A stretch of 64,000 bases of DNA from Paenibacillus sambharensis (GTDB lineage Bacteria; Bacillota; Bacilli; Paenibacillales; Paenibacillaceae). Shown piece after piece: positions 8,025 to 16,503 of the stretch. A program made the translations under genes and the position numbers. Under the pieces are notes generated by a model. The model had not been told where the DNA came from. It made no database searches and saw only the letters and a list, made by a program, of their open reading frames with translations. The DNA lies in the NCBI RefSeq assembly GCF_003233845.1, contig NZ_QKRB01000043.1:124001-188000 (forward strand), in the 5' to 3' direction. Each line of letters opens with the position of its first letter. Within the stretch, counting starts at the first letter, position 1.

Positions 8025-9434
8025 ATGAAATTTCCGCATGATTTTCTGTTTGGGGCAGCTACTGCCGCTTATCAGATTGAAGGGGCTTGGGATGAAGACG
8101 GCAAAGGGCCGACGAATTGGGATGTCTTCTCGAAGCTCCCGGGCAAGACGTACGAAGGCACGAACGGCGATATCGCCATCGACCATTACCACCGCTATAA
8201 AGAAGATATCAGGCTAATGGCTGAGATGGGGCTTGAATCCTACCGGTTCTCGGTATCGTGGGCACGCATCCTGCCGACTGGAGACGGAGAGGTCAATCAG
8301 AAGGGTTTGGATTTTTATAACGATGTCATCAATGAGTGCCTGCACTATGGGATAGTACCGTTCGTTACTCTGTATCACTGGGACTTGCCCCTGACACTTG
8401 AACAGGACGGAGGCTGGACCGCCAAGCGGACAGTGGAAGCCTTTGTGAAGTATGCGGAAATTTGCTTTCGGGCGTTCGGTGACCGGGTCAAGCATTGGAT
8501 TACATTTAACGAGACGGTGATGTTTTGCGGGCTTGGCTATTTGAAGGGTGCGCATCCGCCAGGCATCAGCAACGATAAGAAGAAGTATTTTCAGGCCACA
8601 CATCATGTTTTTTATGCCCATGCCAGAGCAGTTGAAGTCTATAAGAGCCTGAAGCAGTATGGCGAGATCGGCATCACCCATGTATTCCTGCCGGCTTTCA
8701 GTACAGATGATCAGCCCGAGAATGTATCAGCCGCCCGGCATGCCAATGAATATGAGACGTTCTGGTATTACGATCCGATCCTGAAGGGCGAATATCCGGC
8801 TTACGTGGTTGAGCAGTTAAAGGATAACGGCTGGACACCCGACTGGACGGTAGAAGAGCTGGACACGTTGCGAGGGAATGCGGCGGGGAACGATTTTATA
8901 GGACTCAATTATTACCAGCCTATCCGGGTGGAACGCAATCGTGAAGCCGCGGCCTTCACAGAGCATACAAGAGAGACATCGACATTAGCCCCGGGCCATG
9001 CTTCTTTTGACGGCTTCTACAGGACGGTGAAGATGGAGGACAAGACGTACACCAAATGGGGATGGGAAATCTCGCCTCAGGGATTTTTGGACGGACTGCA
9101 TATGCTGAAGCAGCGCTATGGTGACATCAAAATGTACGTGACCGAGAATGGGCTGGGAGATGAAGATCCGATTATTGAAGGCGAGATCGTCGACGTTCCC
9201 CGAGTTAAATATATTGAGGAGCATCTTAAGGTGGTGAAGCAGGCCATCCGCGAGGGCATCCATCTGAAAGGATATTACGCGTGGTCTGCCATTGATCTGC
9301 TGAGCTGGCTGAACGGGTTCAAGAAACAGTACGGGTTCATATATGTCGATCACGAGAACCAGCTTAGCCGCAAGAAGAAGCTGTCGTTCCACTGGTATAA
9401 GCGTATTATTGAGACGCGGGGAGAAGAGCTGTAA
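8025..9434 (+). CDS. GH1 6-phospho-beta-glycosidase
   Basis: Hydrolyses beta-glycosides, probably phosphorylated ones, in the cytoplasm. The start ATG 8025 follows ACGGAGGTTAACC. Acid/base Glu lies in ITFNETVMFC and the nucleophile Glu in YVTENGLGDED. Near the C-terminus SWLNGFKKQYGFIYVD carries the Ser, +7 Lys and +9 Tyr that bind the phosphate in 6-phospho-enzymes; the Trp after the Ser is the residue found in 6-phospho-beta-galactosidase LacG. About 469 residues. No PTS genes are nearby, so the source of phosphorylated substrate lies elsewhere. The usual TFNEP is TFNET here. Confidence 0.85.
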   Translation: MKFPHDFLFGAATAAYQIEGAWDEDGKGPTNWDVFSKLPGKTYEGTNGDIAIDHYHRYKEDIRLMAEMGLESYRFSVSWARILPTGDGEVNQKGLDFYNDVINECLHYGIVPFVTLYHWDLPLTLEQDGGWTAKRTVEAFVKYAEICFRAFGDRVKHWITFNETVMFCGLGYLKGAHPPGISNDKKKYFQATHHVFYAHARAVEVYKSLKQYGEIGITHVFLPAFSTDDQPENVSAARHANEYETFWYYDPILKGEYPAYVVEQLKDNGWTPDWTVEELDTLRGNAAGNDFIGLNYYQPIRVERNREAAAFTEHTRETSTLAPGHASFDGFYRTVKMEDKTYTKWGWEISPQGFLDGLHMLKQRYGDIKMYVTENGLGDEDPIIEGEIVDVPRVKYIEEHLKVVKQAIREGIHLKGYYAWSAIDLLSWLNGFKKQYGFIYVDHENQLSRKKKLSFHWYKRIIETRGEEL

Positions 9435-9458
9435 GAGCTGCAATTCCGAAAAAACGAT

Positions 9459-9484
9459 AACCTCTTGATCTCGATCAAGGGGTT
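9459..9484 (+). terminator. Hairpin between GH1 and GntR genes
   Basis: Arms AACCTCTTGAT and ATCAAGGGGTT pair with one G-U. No T-run follows; instead TATAAT lies at 9492-9497, so the hairpin may separate the GH1 transcript from a second start for the regulator. Confidence 0.45.
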
Positions 9485-9537
9485 GCTCGTGTATAATAGA
9501 GGGCAGATCATAGACAACGAATAGCAGGGAGATTTAT

Positions 9538-10245
9538 ATGGCTGTCAAATACAAAGAAATCGCTGATGCGCTGGAACAGGAAATCCGGTCCGGAAAGTAC
9601 GATGCTGCACGGAAGCTGCCGACAGAGGAAGAGCTGATCACGCAGTTCGGCGTAAGCCGCAACACGGTCCGCAGAGCCGTTAACCAGCTGGTTAACCGCG
9701 GCTATATCTATCAGGTGCAGGGAAGCGGAATGTTCCTGCGGGATAAATCCGCAACCGACTATATCAATCTTGGCAGTCTCAGAGGACTGACGAAGGACCT
9801 CAGCCCGGATCGCATTCATACAGAAGTTCTGGATTTGCATACGATGGAAGCGGGTTCTGAAACAGCAGGGCGATTAAACTGTGAAGCGGGTACTATGCTG
9901 TATTATATCAAGCGGCTGCGATTAGTCGACGAGGAGCCTTTCTCTATTGAAATCAGCTGCTTCAACAAAAATATTGTGCCGTATCTTAATAAAGATATTG
10001 CATCCAGTTCCATCTACAGCTATCTGATCGACGATTTGAAGCTGAGCATTGGTTTTGCTGACAAAGTCATTACAAGTGACCAGATTGGAGTGGTTAACGC
10101 GGGCTTATTGCAAGTCAAGGCGCTGGACCCCGCCCTAATCGTCGAGAATACTGTCTGCTTAACGAATGGAACGGTCTTCGAGTATTCCCAGTCGATCTTT
10201 CATTACAAGAAGGCCAAGCTTTTAAACCGTATCAGCTTCAAATGA
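9538..10245 (+). CDS. GntR/HutC-family regulator with UTRA domain
   Basis: Transcription factor. The N-terminal winged helix is plain: KYKEIADALEQEIRSGKYD, then KLPTEEELITQFGVSRNTVR and VNRGYIYQVQGSGMFL. The remaining ~160 residues match the UTRA effector domain that binds sugars or sugar phosphates, ending in YSQSIFHYKKAKL. ATG 9538 follows AGGGAG. It lies directly after the 6-phospho-glycosidase and probably represses it through the palindrome at 7980, with a phosphorylated sugar as inducer; that link is inferred. Confidence 0.88.
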   Translation: MAVKYKEIADALEQEIRSGKYDAARKLPTEEELITQFGVSRNTVRRAVNQLVNRGYIYQVQGSGMFLRDKSATDYINLGSLRGLTKDLSPDRIHTEVLDLHTMEAGSETAGRLNCEAGTMLYYIKRLRLVDEEPFSIEISCFNKNIVPYLNKDIASSSIYSYLIDDLKLSIGFADKVITSDQIGVVNAGLLQVKALDPALIVENTVCLTNGTVFEYSQSIFHYKKAKLLNRISFK

Positions 10246-10259
10246 CACTACGATATGGC

Positions 10260-10288
10260 AGCCCTGAAGCATTCCGGGGCTTATTTTT
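10260..10288 (+). terminator. Terminator of the GntR gene
   Basis: Arms AGCCC and GGGCT with an imperfect inner stem, followed by TTATTTTT. Confidence 0.6.
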
Positions 10289-10300
10289 GATTAAGCAGCG

Positions 10301-10350
10301 AAAAAACAGCGCCAGTACCCGGAGTTCTGTTCCTCAGGCTGGCGCTGTTT
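10301..10350 (-). terminator. Terminator of the stalk-domain gene
   Basis: Perfect 12-bp arms AAACAGCGCCAG (10304-10315) and CTGGCGCTGTTT (10339-10350); on the minus strand the stem runs into a T-run (A-run 10301-10306 on plus). It lies 35 bases beyond the minus-strand gene stop. Confidence 0.8.
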
Positions 10351-10384
10351 GATGTCGGTTTAAGAATGACAGACAAGCTCTTCC

Positions 10385-11944
10385 TTAAGCAGATGGCACA
10401 AGCTTGTATATCGTCCGGGTTGTAAAGTCCGAGATGTAAAAATGCTTCCCGTCATAGTCGAAGTCTACGATGTATACGGTATGGTCCATGCCGGTAAAAT
10501 CAATGCTTGGTTCGGGGATCAGCATGCGGGGCTGGTCCTGATCAAGCGTGAAGATCCCTTTGTCATTAAGGAAATACAGCTTGCCCTTATGATACAAGGG
10601 ACGCTCCATCAGAAACTGCGGCTCATAGCTGTCTTCCTCCGGCAGCTCGGTGAAGGTTCTCTGCCCCGAATGCAGCTGTTCCTTCATAATATAGCCGTTG
10701 CCTGTATACAAGGTGAGCTCCCCGTTCTTCAGGACAGGCAGTACGTGACGGTCAGTCGTATAAACGTGAGAGTATTCCCGTATGCTGCCGAGGTGGCTGC
10801 CCCAGCTTGTCAGTTCTTCGATCTGGCCGTCAGGATGAATTCGGATGACTGAATGGTAGGAATGGCTGACTGATTGACCTCCTCCTTCATTAGGAAGATA
10901 ATGCCGCTGCGCGAGCTCTCTTGGAACGATTAGAGAACCGTCCTCCATGAAGGTGAACCGGAGCTTGAGGAGGTACCGGCTGTAGTCATAGAGATAGAAA
11001 TCGCCCCACTGCAAAATATTTTCCGGCTGTCCGCTGCTTGTTTCGTACCAGGTGAAATTGTCAGGCTTTTCATTGACCACTGCGCGCTCCACATATACAA
11101 GATGCGGCTGGCCATCTTCGATATAGAAGATCAAGTTATAAGTAAAGCCGAGCAGCAGAATGTTCTGGTTGTAATATTCGTACTGCTCATTCTCCTTGTT
11201 CAGGAAGAGAAGTCCGGACACATAGAGCCTGCCGTCCCGCTCCTGCATGTCGGAGAGGCGGAAGCTGTGGATAGTGGCCGGGTCGTTCAGCCCGTATTCT
11301 TCGAGCTTGGGAGCAAGATTCTTAAGGCTGAAGTAAACGCGTTCCTTGCCGTCTTTTCTCGCTTTGATCTTGATGCCATCCATGGCGTACGTCGTTTGGT
11401 GAGCGCCGATCGTGAACCCTTGAATCCAGTCATAGGTTTCGGAAGGAGGGCCGAGGGACCAGGCCTTCTGCAGACTGTATCCTTTACTTGTGCCTCCCCC
11501 GGACCCCGACTGGCTGGTAATGGTTACGCTGTACCGCTTCGCATCCCATTTCACAGCCGCTCCTAACGCTTCGCTTACGAAACGCAGCGGCACATATGTA
11601 CTCTTATTTCGGATAAATGCAGGGGAGAGCAGCGAAATATCCTTCCCGTTTTTCTTGGCGATCCAGCGGCCGATGGTCAGTTCAATCTTGGTCTGCTGCG
11701 AGGCTGCAACCACAGTGCTGGTGTCCTGGTTCCAGCTTACGTCCGCTCCCAGCGCCTCGAATATCGGCCTCATTGGAACGAGGACGCTGCCATTTTGCAG
11801 GATTGGAGGGGAGGTGAAGGCAAGCTTGCTGCCGTTAACATAGACGGAAATCGGGCTCGTGGCAGAGACCGAACCTTGAGGTATGATTGCCGCCATCAGG
11901 ATGATGACCGCAGCGGCGAATGTAATGAGCCTGGTTCGTTTCAT
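10385..11944 (-). CDS. Secreted copper-amine-oxidase stalk-domain protein
   Basis: Predicted exported protein. Start ATG 11944 follows GAAGGT on the minus strand and gives the signal peptide MKRTRLITFAAAVIILMAA; the longer frame from 11995 hides it. Residues ~30-150 hold two copies of the 'copper amine oxidase N-terminal' stalk repeat (VPMRPIFEALGADVSWNQDT, YVPLRFVSEALGAAVKWD), a noncatalytic beta domain common in paenibacilli. After a Ser/Gly linker come ~350 residues with recurring short beta-like blocks such as LYFLNDKGIFTLDQDQP, suggesting a propeller; I do not recognise that part. Monocistronic. Confidence 0.8.
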   Translation of the reverse strand: MKRTRLITFAAAVIILMAAIIPQGSVSATSPISVYVNGSKLAFTSPPILQNGSVLVPMRPIFEALGADVSWNQDTSTVVAASQQTKIELTIGRWIAKKNGKDISLLSPAFIRNKSTYVPLRFVSEALGAAVKWDAKRYSVTITSQSGSGGGTSKGYSLQKAWSLGPPSETYDWIQGFTIGAHQTTYAMDGIKIKARKDGKERVYFSLKNLAPKLEEYGLNDPATIHSFRLSDMQERDGRLYVSGLLFLNKENEQYEYYNQNILLLGFTYNLIFYIEDGQPHLVYVERAVVNEKPDNFTWYETSSGQPENILQWGDFYLYDYSRYLLKLRFTFMEDGSLIVPRELAQRHYLPNEGGGQSVSHSYHSVIRIHPDGQIEELTSWGSHLGSIREYSHVYTTDRHVLPVLKNGELTLYTGNGYIMKEQLHSGQRTFTELPEEDSYEPQFLMERPLYHKGKLYFLNDKGIFTLDQDQPRMLIPEPSIDFTGMDHTVYIVDFDYDGKHFYISDFTTRTIYKLVPSA

Positions 11945-12169
11945 GATGCTGTGACCTTCTCTCGTTGTGAAATTTGACATGCTATCAGTCTTCACTAATA
12001 AATATCGGCTTCACGCTTGATTAGCTTAAGGAAAAGGACAGGCTAATAACGAACGGGACAGAAGCCATGCATGCTGACACATATTTGGAATTGACTGGTA
12101 TAGATAACAGATGATAAGCTGAAGATTGCTATTATTACAATTACAGCAAGGTAATGGGAGGATTAACAA

Positions 12170-13081
12170 TTGCAATCAGCAAAAACGGGCATTGACAGCG
12201 AGCTTCAGCTGCAGGGGAATCTTGCCGGATTATTGTGGAGGCAGCTTCGGCCCAAGCAGTGGACCAAGAATCTGCTCGTGTTCGCAGCGCCGCTGTTCTC
12301 GTTCGAGGTGCTCAATACGCCACTCATAGTGCTGTCTGTAGCCGGATATATCCTGCTGTGTCTGGTATCCAGCTGTGTCTATATACTGAATGATTTTGTT
12401 GACCGGGAGGCAGACAAGCTGCACCCGCAGAAGAAGAACCGGCCGATGGCTTCCGGGCTGCTCAATCCATACTTGGCCTTGGCCTTAGGGGGAGTACTGC
12501 TGGTATCCTCATTAGCAGCTTCCATTCTTATTAACCCCTTGTTTACGCTGCTGCTGGCCGTCTATTTCACCGTGAATGTCATGTATTCGTTCCATCTGAA
12601 GCATGTCGTCCTGGTGGACATTATGGTCATTGCCTCGGGCTTCGTTCTGAGGGCGATAGCAGGCGGACTGATCATCGATGTTCCTTTCACGCCGTGGTTC
12701 CTGCTCTGCACGCTGCTGCTCTCCCTGTTCCTCGCCATCGGCAAACGCCGCAACGAGCTGATGCTTAATGAACAGGACAAGACTGCCCATCGGCGGGTTC
12801 TGGAGCAGTACTCCTTTCCGCTGCTTGACCAGCTGAGCAGCATCGTTACGACAGCGACCATTGTAAGTTATTCGTTGTTCACGTTTACCTCAGGCAGAAC
12901 GGTCCATCTGATGTGGACGATACCCCTGGTCATCTATGGTGTGTTCCGATACCTTTATCTGATTCATGTGAAGATGAAGGGCGGGGCACCGGATCGCGAG
13001 CTGTTTGAGGACAAGCCTATTCTGGTAACCGTGTGCCTGTATGTCTTGATGGTGATTGTGATTCTAGCCTATTTTGAATAA
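12170..13081 (+). CDS. UbiA-family polyprenyl-phosphate phosphoribosyltransferase
   Basis: Membrane prenyltransferase-fold enzyme. By homology to Rv3806c-type decaprenyl-phosphate phosphoribosyltransferases it joins PRPP to a polyprenyl phosphate. Visible are the N-terminal LRPKQWTKNLLVFAAP signature of that subgroup, the first Asp-rich motif NDFVDREAD near residue 85, KNRPMASG, and about eight membrane segments. Start is TTG 12170 after GGGAGGA. A TTGACT/TAAGCT promoter lies at 12091-12120. It leads a tight five-gene run whose members could complete a lipid-linked pentose pathway. Confidence 0.82.
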   Translation: MQSAKTGIDSELQLQGNLAGLLWRQLRPKQWTKNLLVFAAPLFSFEVLNTPLIVLSVAGYILLCLVSSCVYILNDFVDREADKLHPQKKNRPMASGLLNPYLALALGGVLLVSSLAASILINPLFTLLLAVYFTVNVMYSFHLKHVVLVDIMVIASGFVLRAIAGGLIIDVPFTPWFLLCTLLLSLFLAIGKRRNELMLNEQDKTAHRRVLEQYSFPLLDQLSSIVTTATIVSYSLFTFTSGRTVHLMWTIPLVIYGVFRYLYLIHVKMKGGAPDRELFEDKPILVTVCLYVLMVIVILAYFE

Positions 13082-13097
13082 CGCCGGGTGGGGAAAT

Positions 13098-13730
13098 ATG
13101 GAGACAGTAAAGATAGCGCTCTTCGATATTGATAAAACGGTTATACGGCATGACTCGATGTTTCAATTTGTAAAATACAGCCTGCGGGCCAAGCCTTGGA
13201 CCGCGTACCGGCTGCTGCATATTGCGGCATACACCTGCCTGTACAAGCTCAAGCTGATGCCGCTCCAGAAGGCCAAGAGCGCTTATTTCTATGCGATTAA
13301 TCACTTCCGTGAGGAGGATCTGGAGCGCTTCTACGATACGGAGCTCGCAACGGGTATTTATCCGGAGGCACTGGCGGAGATGGAAGCCCTTAAGCGACAG
13401 GGCTACCGTATTCTGCTTATCACGGCATCTCCTCATGCTTATATGCAGTACTTCAGCAAGCTGCCGGCAGTTGATGATGTAATCGGCACGAACCTGTGCA
13501 GGGTCAACGGCCGTTATACCAGCCGAATCGAAGGCCTGAACTGCAAGGGAAAGGAGAAGGTGGCCAGATTGCAGACATATCTAAAGGATCACGGGCTAGT
13601 CATAGATTATGAGCAGTCACGGGCCTATTCGGATTCTCTGACGGATCTCCCGATGTTCAATCTCGTAAAATCCCGCTACCTGATCAACAGAAGCCACCCG
13701 GGATTGGAGCAGCTGACATGGAAAATGTAA
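13098..13730 (+). CDS. HAD-IB family phosphatase
   Basis: Cytoplasmic HAD hydrolase. Motif I is IALFDIDKTVI near residue 8, motif II is LLITASPH near 107, and the end motif YSDSLTDLPMF carries the acidic pair. Length 210 suits the phosphoserine-phosphatase-like HAD-IB group. I choose ATG 13098, behind GGGTGGGGA, over the upstream 13074 that overlaps the previous stop. Its position right after the phosphoribosyltransferase suggests it removes the 5-phosphate from polyprenyl-phospho-phosphoribose; mycobacteria use an unrelated PAP2-type enzyme for that step. This role is inferred. Confidence 0.8.
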   Translation: METVKIALFDIDKTVIRHDSMFQFVKYSLRAKPWTAYRLLHIAAYTCLYKLKLMPLQKAKSAYFYAINHFREEDLERFYDTELATGIYPEALAEMEALKRQGYRILLITASPHAYMQYFSKLPAVDDVIGTNLCRVNGRYTSRIEGLNCKGKEKVARLQTYLKDHGLVIDYEQSRAYSDSLTDLPMFNLVKSRYLINRSHPGLEQLTWKM

Positions 13731-14047
13731 GATCCGGTCTTATCGGCAAAGGCTATATGATCTTCTCAGCCTGGCTGTCCGCGACCGGACAGCTGCTGTG
13801 GTCGCTCGGGCTGACGGATTACCTCTTGCTCGCCCTGGGGTTCCTTTGCTACGGGCTAGGCGCCCTGTTCATGATCAAGTCACTGGCATTGTCCAAGCTG
13901 TCCTCAACCTATCCTCTGCTCTCGGTCGGCTATGTAATCGCATTGATCTATGGGGCATACTTTCATGCTGAAGTGTTTACTTGGAATAAGCTGCTGGCCG
14001 TCCTGCTGCTCGGAACCGGGGTGACCCTTACCGCTTATGAACGATAG
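13718..14047 (+). CDS. SMR/EamA-like half-transporter A
   Basis: 109 residues with four hydrophobic segments, the size and layout of small multidrug resistance proteins and of ArnE/ArnF, which flip undecaprenyl-phosphate-aminoarabinose. Key stretches: SAWLSATGQLLWSLGL, FLCYGLGALFMIKSLALSKLSSTYPLLSVGYVI. It overlaps the end of the phosphatase gene by 13 bases and the next gene by 11, so the three are translationally coupled. Likely forms a heterodimer with the next product. Confidence 0.72.
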   Translation: MENVRSGLIGKGYMIFSAWLSATGQLLWSLGLTDYLLLALGFLCYGLGALFMIKSLALSKLSSTYPLLSVGYVIALIYGAYFHAEVFTWNKLLAVLLLGTGVTLTAYER

Positions 14048-14354
14048 CTTGAACCTTGTTTTGCTAGTCGTCATGACACTGCTTGGTTCGCTTGGAGGCG
14101 TGAATTTCAAGCTGTCCTCAGGCAGCCGTCACCGGCTGAGATATCTGCTGCTTGGCATGTTCTGCTATGGAACAGGTGCCTTGGTCAACATCTACCTGCT
14201 TAGCCAGCTCGCGTATACGGTTGTGTTTCTCGCCAACTCGCTGACATTCATCTGGGCACTGGTCTTTGGAAGGTGGGTGTTTCGGGAAACGATTGGCTGG
14301 GCCAAGCTTGCCGGTGTTATTCTAATCCTTGCGGGCGTTAGTCTGCTTGTGTAA
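14037..14354 (+). CDS. SMR/EamA-like half-transporter B
   Basis: 105 residues, four membrane segments, partner of the preceding gene. LLGSLGGVNFKLSSG, MFCYGTGALVNIYLLSQL and WAKLAGVILILAGVSLLV follow the ArnF/EamA pattern. ATG 14037 overlaps the previous stop. Paired SMR genes usually encode obligate heterodimers. The context (lipid-linked pentose synthesis upstream, polytopic protein downstream) fits a flippase for a polyprenyl-phosphate sugar. Confidence 0.72.
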   Translation: MNDSLNLVLLVVMTLLGSLGGVNFKLSSGSRHRLRYLLLGMFCYGTGALVNIYLLSQLAYTVVFLANSLTFIWALVFGRWVFRETIGWAKLAGVILILAGVSLLV

Positions 14355-14395
14355 CTGTCATTTTAATCTAACTTTCTGATGAAGCGGTGGATGAT

Positions 14396-15709
14396 ATGCC
14401 TTTTCTCAAGGAGCTGTTCAAGAACAAAGCCGATAACCGGATTGCAGCAATCCTAGTGGTGGCGCTCGCCGGATTATATTTTATCCTTAATATGCCTTAT
14501 CTCCAGTATATCGATCGTTATCAGGAGCTGCTGCAGCGGTTTAGCCCCTTCTATGGGGCGCCGTTCAGCCTGAATTTGTTCAACTTCGATCCTTCCCTGT
14601 ACTATGGATACGCTAATATTTCATTGATCCATCCGTTTCTCAGCTTTGCCGGCGGAACCCTGCGGCTTGCTGCTGAGGCGGGACCGGGCAACTGGCTGTT
14701 TCTTGCGCTGCAGTCTCTCATTAATGGAGCCAGCGCAGCACTCGTCTACTATTATCTCCGAAGCTGGGGAAATGCCGTATGGCTGCCGCTGTCTCTTGCG
14801 CTCTTCTATGGCGTCAGCTCGTACAGCCTGTACTCCGCCCTGATACCGGATTCCTATCCGTATGCGCAATTCATTATTGTGCTCTCTGTACTCTATCTTC
14901 GGCTTCGGGCCGTACAGCCTGGAGGGACTGTTTACCCTTATGCCATATTAATGCTTGTAAATTTCGCAGTTACCGTAACGAACGCCATCCCTTATGCAGC
15001 CGCTCTGCTGCTGCGCCTGTACACGACAGCGAGCCGCAGCTGGTTATACCAGCTGCTGCGAATCACTGCTGTGTCGCTCCTCTTCATTGCCGCAGGTACA
15101 TTGGCGCAGTACATCCTGTTTGACGGACGCACGTGGCTGAGCGCAGCAGGCAGCAATCTGAGCAGCGGAGGCTTCAGCTATTCAGCCCCCTTCAATCTGC
15201 AGCAGCATTGGCAGGTCGTCTATATGCTCGTCATTCATCCTGTATTGACACCAGCACTGACCCTGGTAGATGCGGGAATAGCTGCTTTTGCTACGGATTT
15301 ATCGGCAGCAGTTCCTTGGTACGCCAATCTGATCGGCGGGCTTGTGGCCGCTTCGGCGGTCTACGGCATACTGCGGGAGAGGCAGCTGCGTGAAACTTGG
15401 ATGCTGGCCGGTTATATCGGCTTTGCCATTATGCTGCATATTGGTGCAGGCTTCGGTCTTGCTACGTTCAAGTACGACTTGTACCTGTATGCCGGTCACT
15501 ATATAGCTGCCTTCTTCCTGCTTGCAGGTACAGCGCTGATGCGGAGATGCCGGAGCAGAGCAAGCGGAGTGCCTGTACTCTTGTTAATCTGTCTGCTAAT
15601 ACTAGTTACGGCAGGACACAACATCCAGTACCATGGGGATAATCTGGAGCAAATCCGCCAGGCTTATCAGCAGATGGGTGAGGGACTTTCGCAGCCGGCG
15701 GCAAGGTGA
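14396..15709 (+). CDS. Large polytopic membrane protein, possible GT-C glycosyltransferase
   Basis: About 437 residues with ten or more hydrophobic segments. After the first segment there is a long outside loop (LQYIDRYQELLQRFSPFYG) and later FNFDPSLYYGYANIS, a topology like GT-C enzymes that take sugars from polyprenyl-phosphate carriers on the outer face. I cannot point to a definite catalytic DD/DE motif. ATG 14396 lies 5 bases after GCGGTGGA; GTG 14387 is the alternative. Last gene of the run; assignment rests largely on context. Confidence 0.6.
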   Translation: MPFLKELFKNKADNRIAAILVVALAGLYFILNMPYLQYIDRYQELLQRFSPFYGAPFSLNLFNFDPSLYYGYANISLIHPFLSFAGGTLRLAAEAGPGNWLFLALQSLINGASAALVYYYLRSWGNAVWLPLSLALFYGVSSYSLYSALIPDSYPYAQFIIVLSVLYLRLRAVQPGGTVYPYAILMLVNFAVTVTNAIPYAAALLLRLYTTASRSWLYQLLRITAVSLLFIAAGTLAQYILFDGRTWLSAAGSNLSSGGFSYSAPFNLQQHWQVVYMLVIHPVLTPALTLVDAGIAAFATDLSAAVPWYANLIGGLVAASAVYGILRERQLRETWMLAGYIGFAIMLHIGAGFGLATFKYDLYLYAGHYIAAFFLLAGTALMRRCRSRASGVPVLLLICLLILVTAGHNIQYHGDNLEQIRQAYQQMGEGLSQPAAR

Positions 15710-15807
15710 GATCCGGAATGCCGCAATTCATAAGAAATCTGACTGGCGGGTTTGTGATAGGATGAAGTCATGAAGCAGAACCACAATCAAGGAAAGGTGG
15801 AATTACA

Positions 15808-16221
15808 ATGGCACTGCAGTTAAACATGATTTTTGTGAACTTGCCGGTTAAGAATCTGGAGAGAAGCAAGGCATTCTTCACGGGACTGGGATTTGCATTT
15901 AATGACCAATACACCAATGAACAAGCAGCATGTCTGGTTATAAGCGAGCATATCTACGCCATGCTCCTTGTCGAGTCGTATTTCGAGACGTTTACGGCTG
16001 GAAAGCCGGCTGCCGATGCCTCCAAAGCGTCTGAGGTGATGTTGGCGCTGGCGGCGAAGAGCAGGGAGCAGGTGGATGAAATTGCGGAGAAGGCAGTGTC
16101 GCACGGCGGCAGGGCACTGGGAGAGCCGGTTGATCACGGCTTCATGTATACCCGCAGCTTCGAAGACCCGGACGGGCACTTGTGGGAAATTATGTATATG
16201 GACCCCAAGGCGATGAGCTGA
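15808..16221 (+). CDS. VOC/glyoxalase-fold protein
   Basis: 137-residue single-module vicinal-oxygen-chelate protein. It starts MIFVNLPVKNLERSKAFFTGLGF and ends RSFEDPDGHLWEIMYMDP with the usual C-terminal metal-ligand Glu. The subgroup lacking an N-terminal His (Asn/Val there) contains many predicted lactoylglutathione-lyase-like proteins without known substrate. Start ATG 15808 follows AAGGAAAGGTGG. Stands alone, ended by a terminator. Confidence 0.85.
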   Translation: MALQLNMIFVNLPVKNLERSKAFFTGLGFAFNDQYTNEQAACLVISEHIYAMLLVESYFETFTAGKPAADASKASEVMLALAAKSREQVDEIAEKAVSHGGRALGEPVDHGFMYTRSFEDPDGHLWEIMYMDPKAMS

Positions 16222-16267
16222 TGGGCTGACTAAGATGCAGCTTGCACATTTATGTTCATGACAAGAG

Positions 16268-16305
16268 ACCCTGGTCTTCGCCAGCAGCGAAGGCCGGGGT
16301 TATTT
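16268..16305 (+). terminator. Intrinsic terminator
   Basis: Arms CCCTGGTCTTCGC and GCGAAGGCCGGGG with G-U pairs, then TTATTTGT. Confidence 0.65.
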
Positions 16306-16375
16306 GTATGTTTTGGATGTTTGAATACAGTATAAGAGAACCTTATTAACATAATAAAAATATCTAAAGAACCTG

Positions 16376-16404
16376 TTGACACTTCAGGAAGCTGCTGGTA
16401 TTAT
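16376..16404 (+). promoter_or_regulatory. Sigma-A promoter of the sulfate transport operon
   Basis: Consensus TTGACA (16376-16381), 17-base spacer, TATTAT (16399-16404). A leader of about 90 bases follows. I looked for an S-box (SAM) leader and did not find one; control is more likely by a CymR- or CysL-type protein. Confidence 0.75.
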
Positions 16405-16503
16405 CCGTTTATACCCAAGTAAACAAATGGGATTTATCTTATTACGACCGGACGACCGGAGTATGCGGCCTCGTGCAGAAAGAAAATTATTGAGGGGTGC
16501 TTC

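Noticed and set aside
16405-16503. SAM (S-box) or other known riboswitch ahead of cysP
   Set aside because: Looked for the S-box core and a terminator with T-run; neither is present in the 90-base leader.
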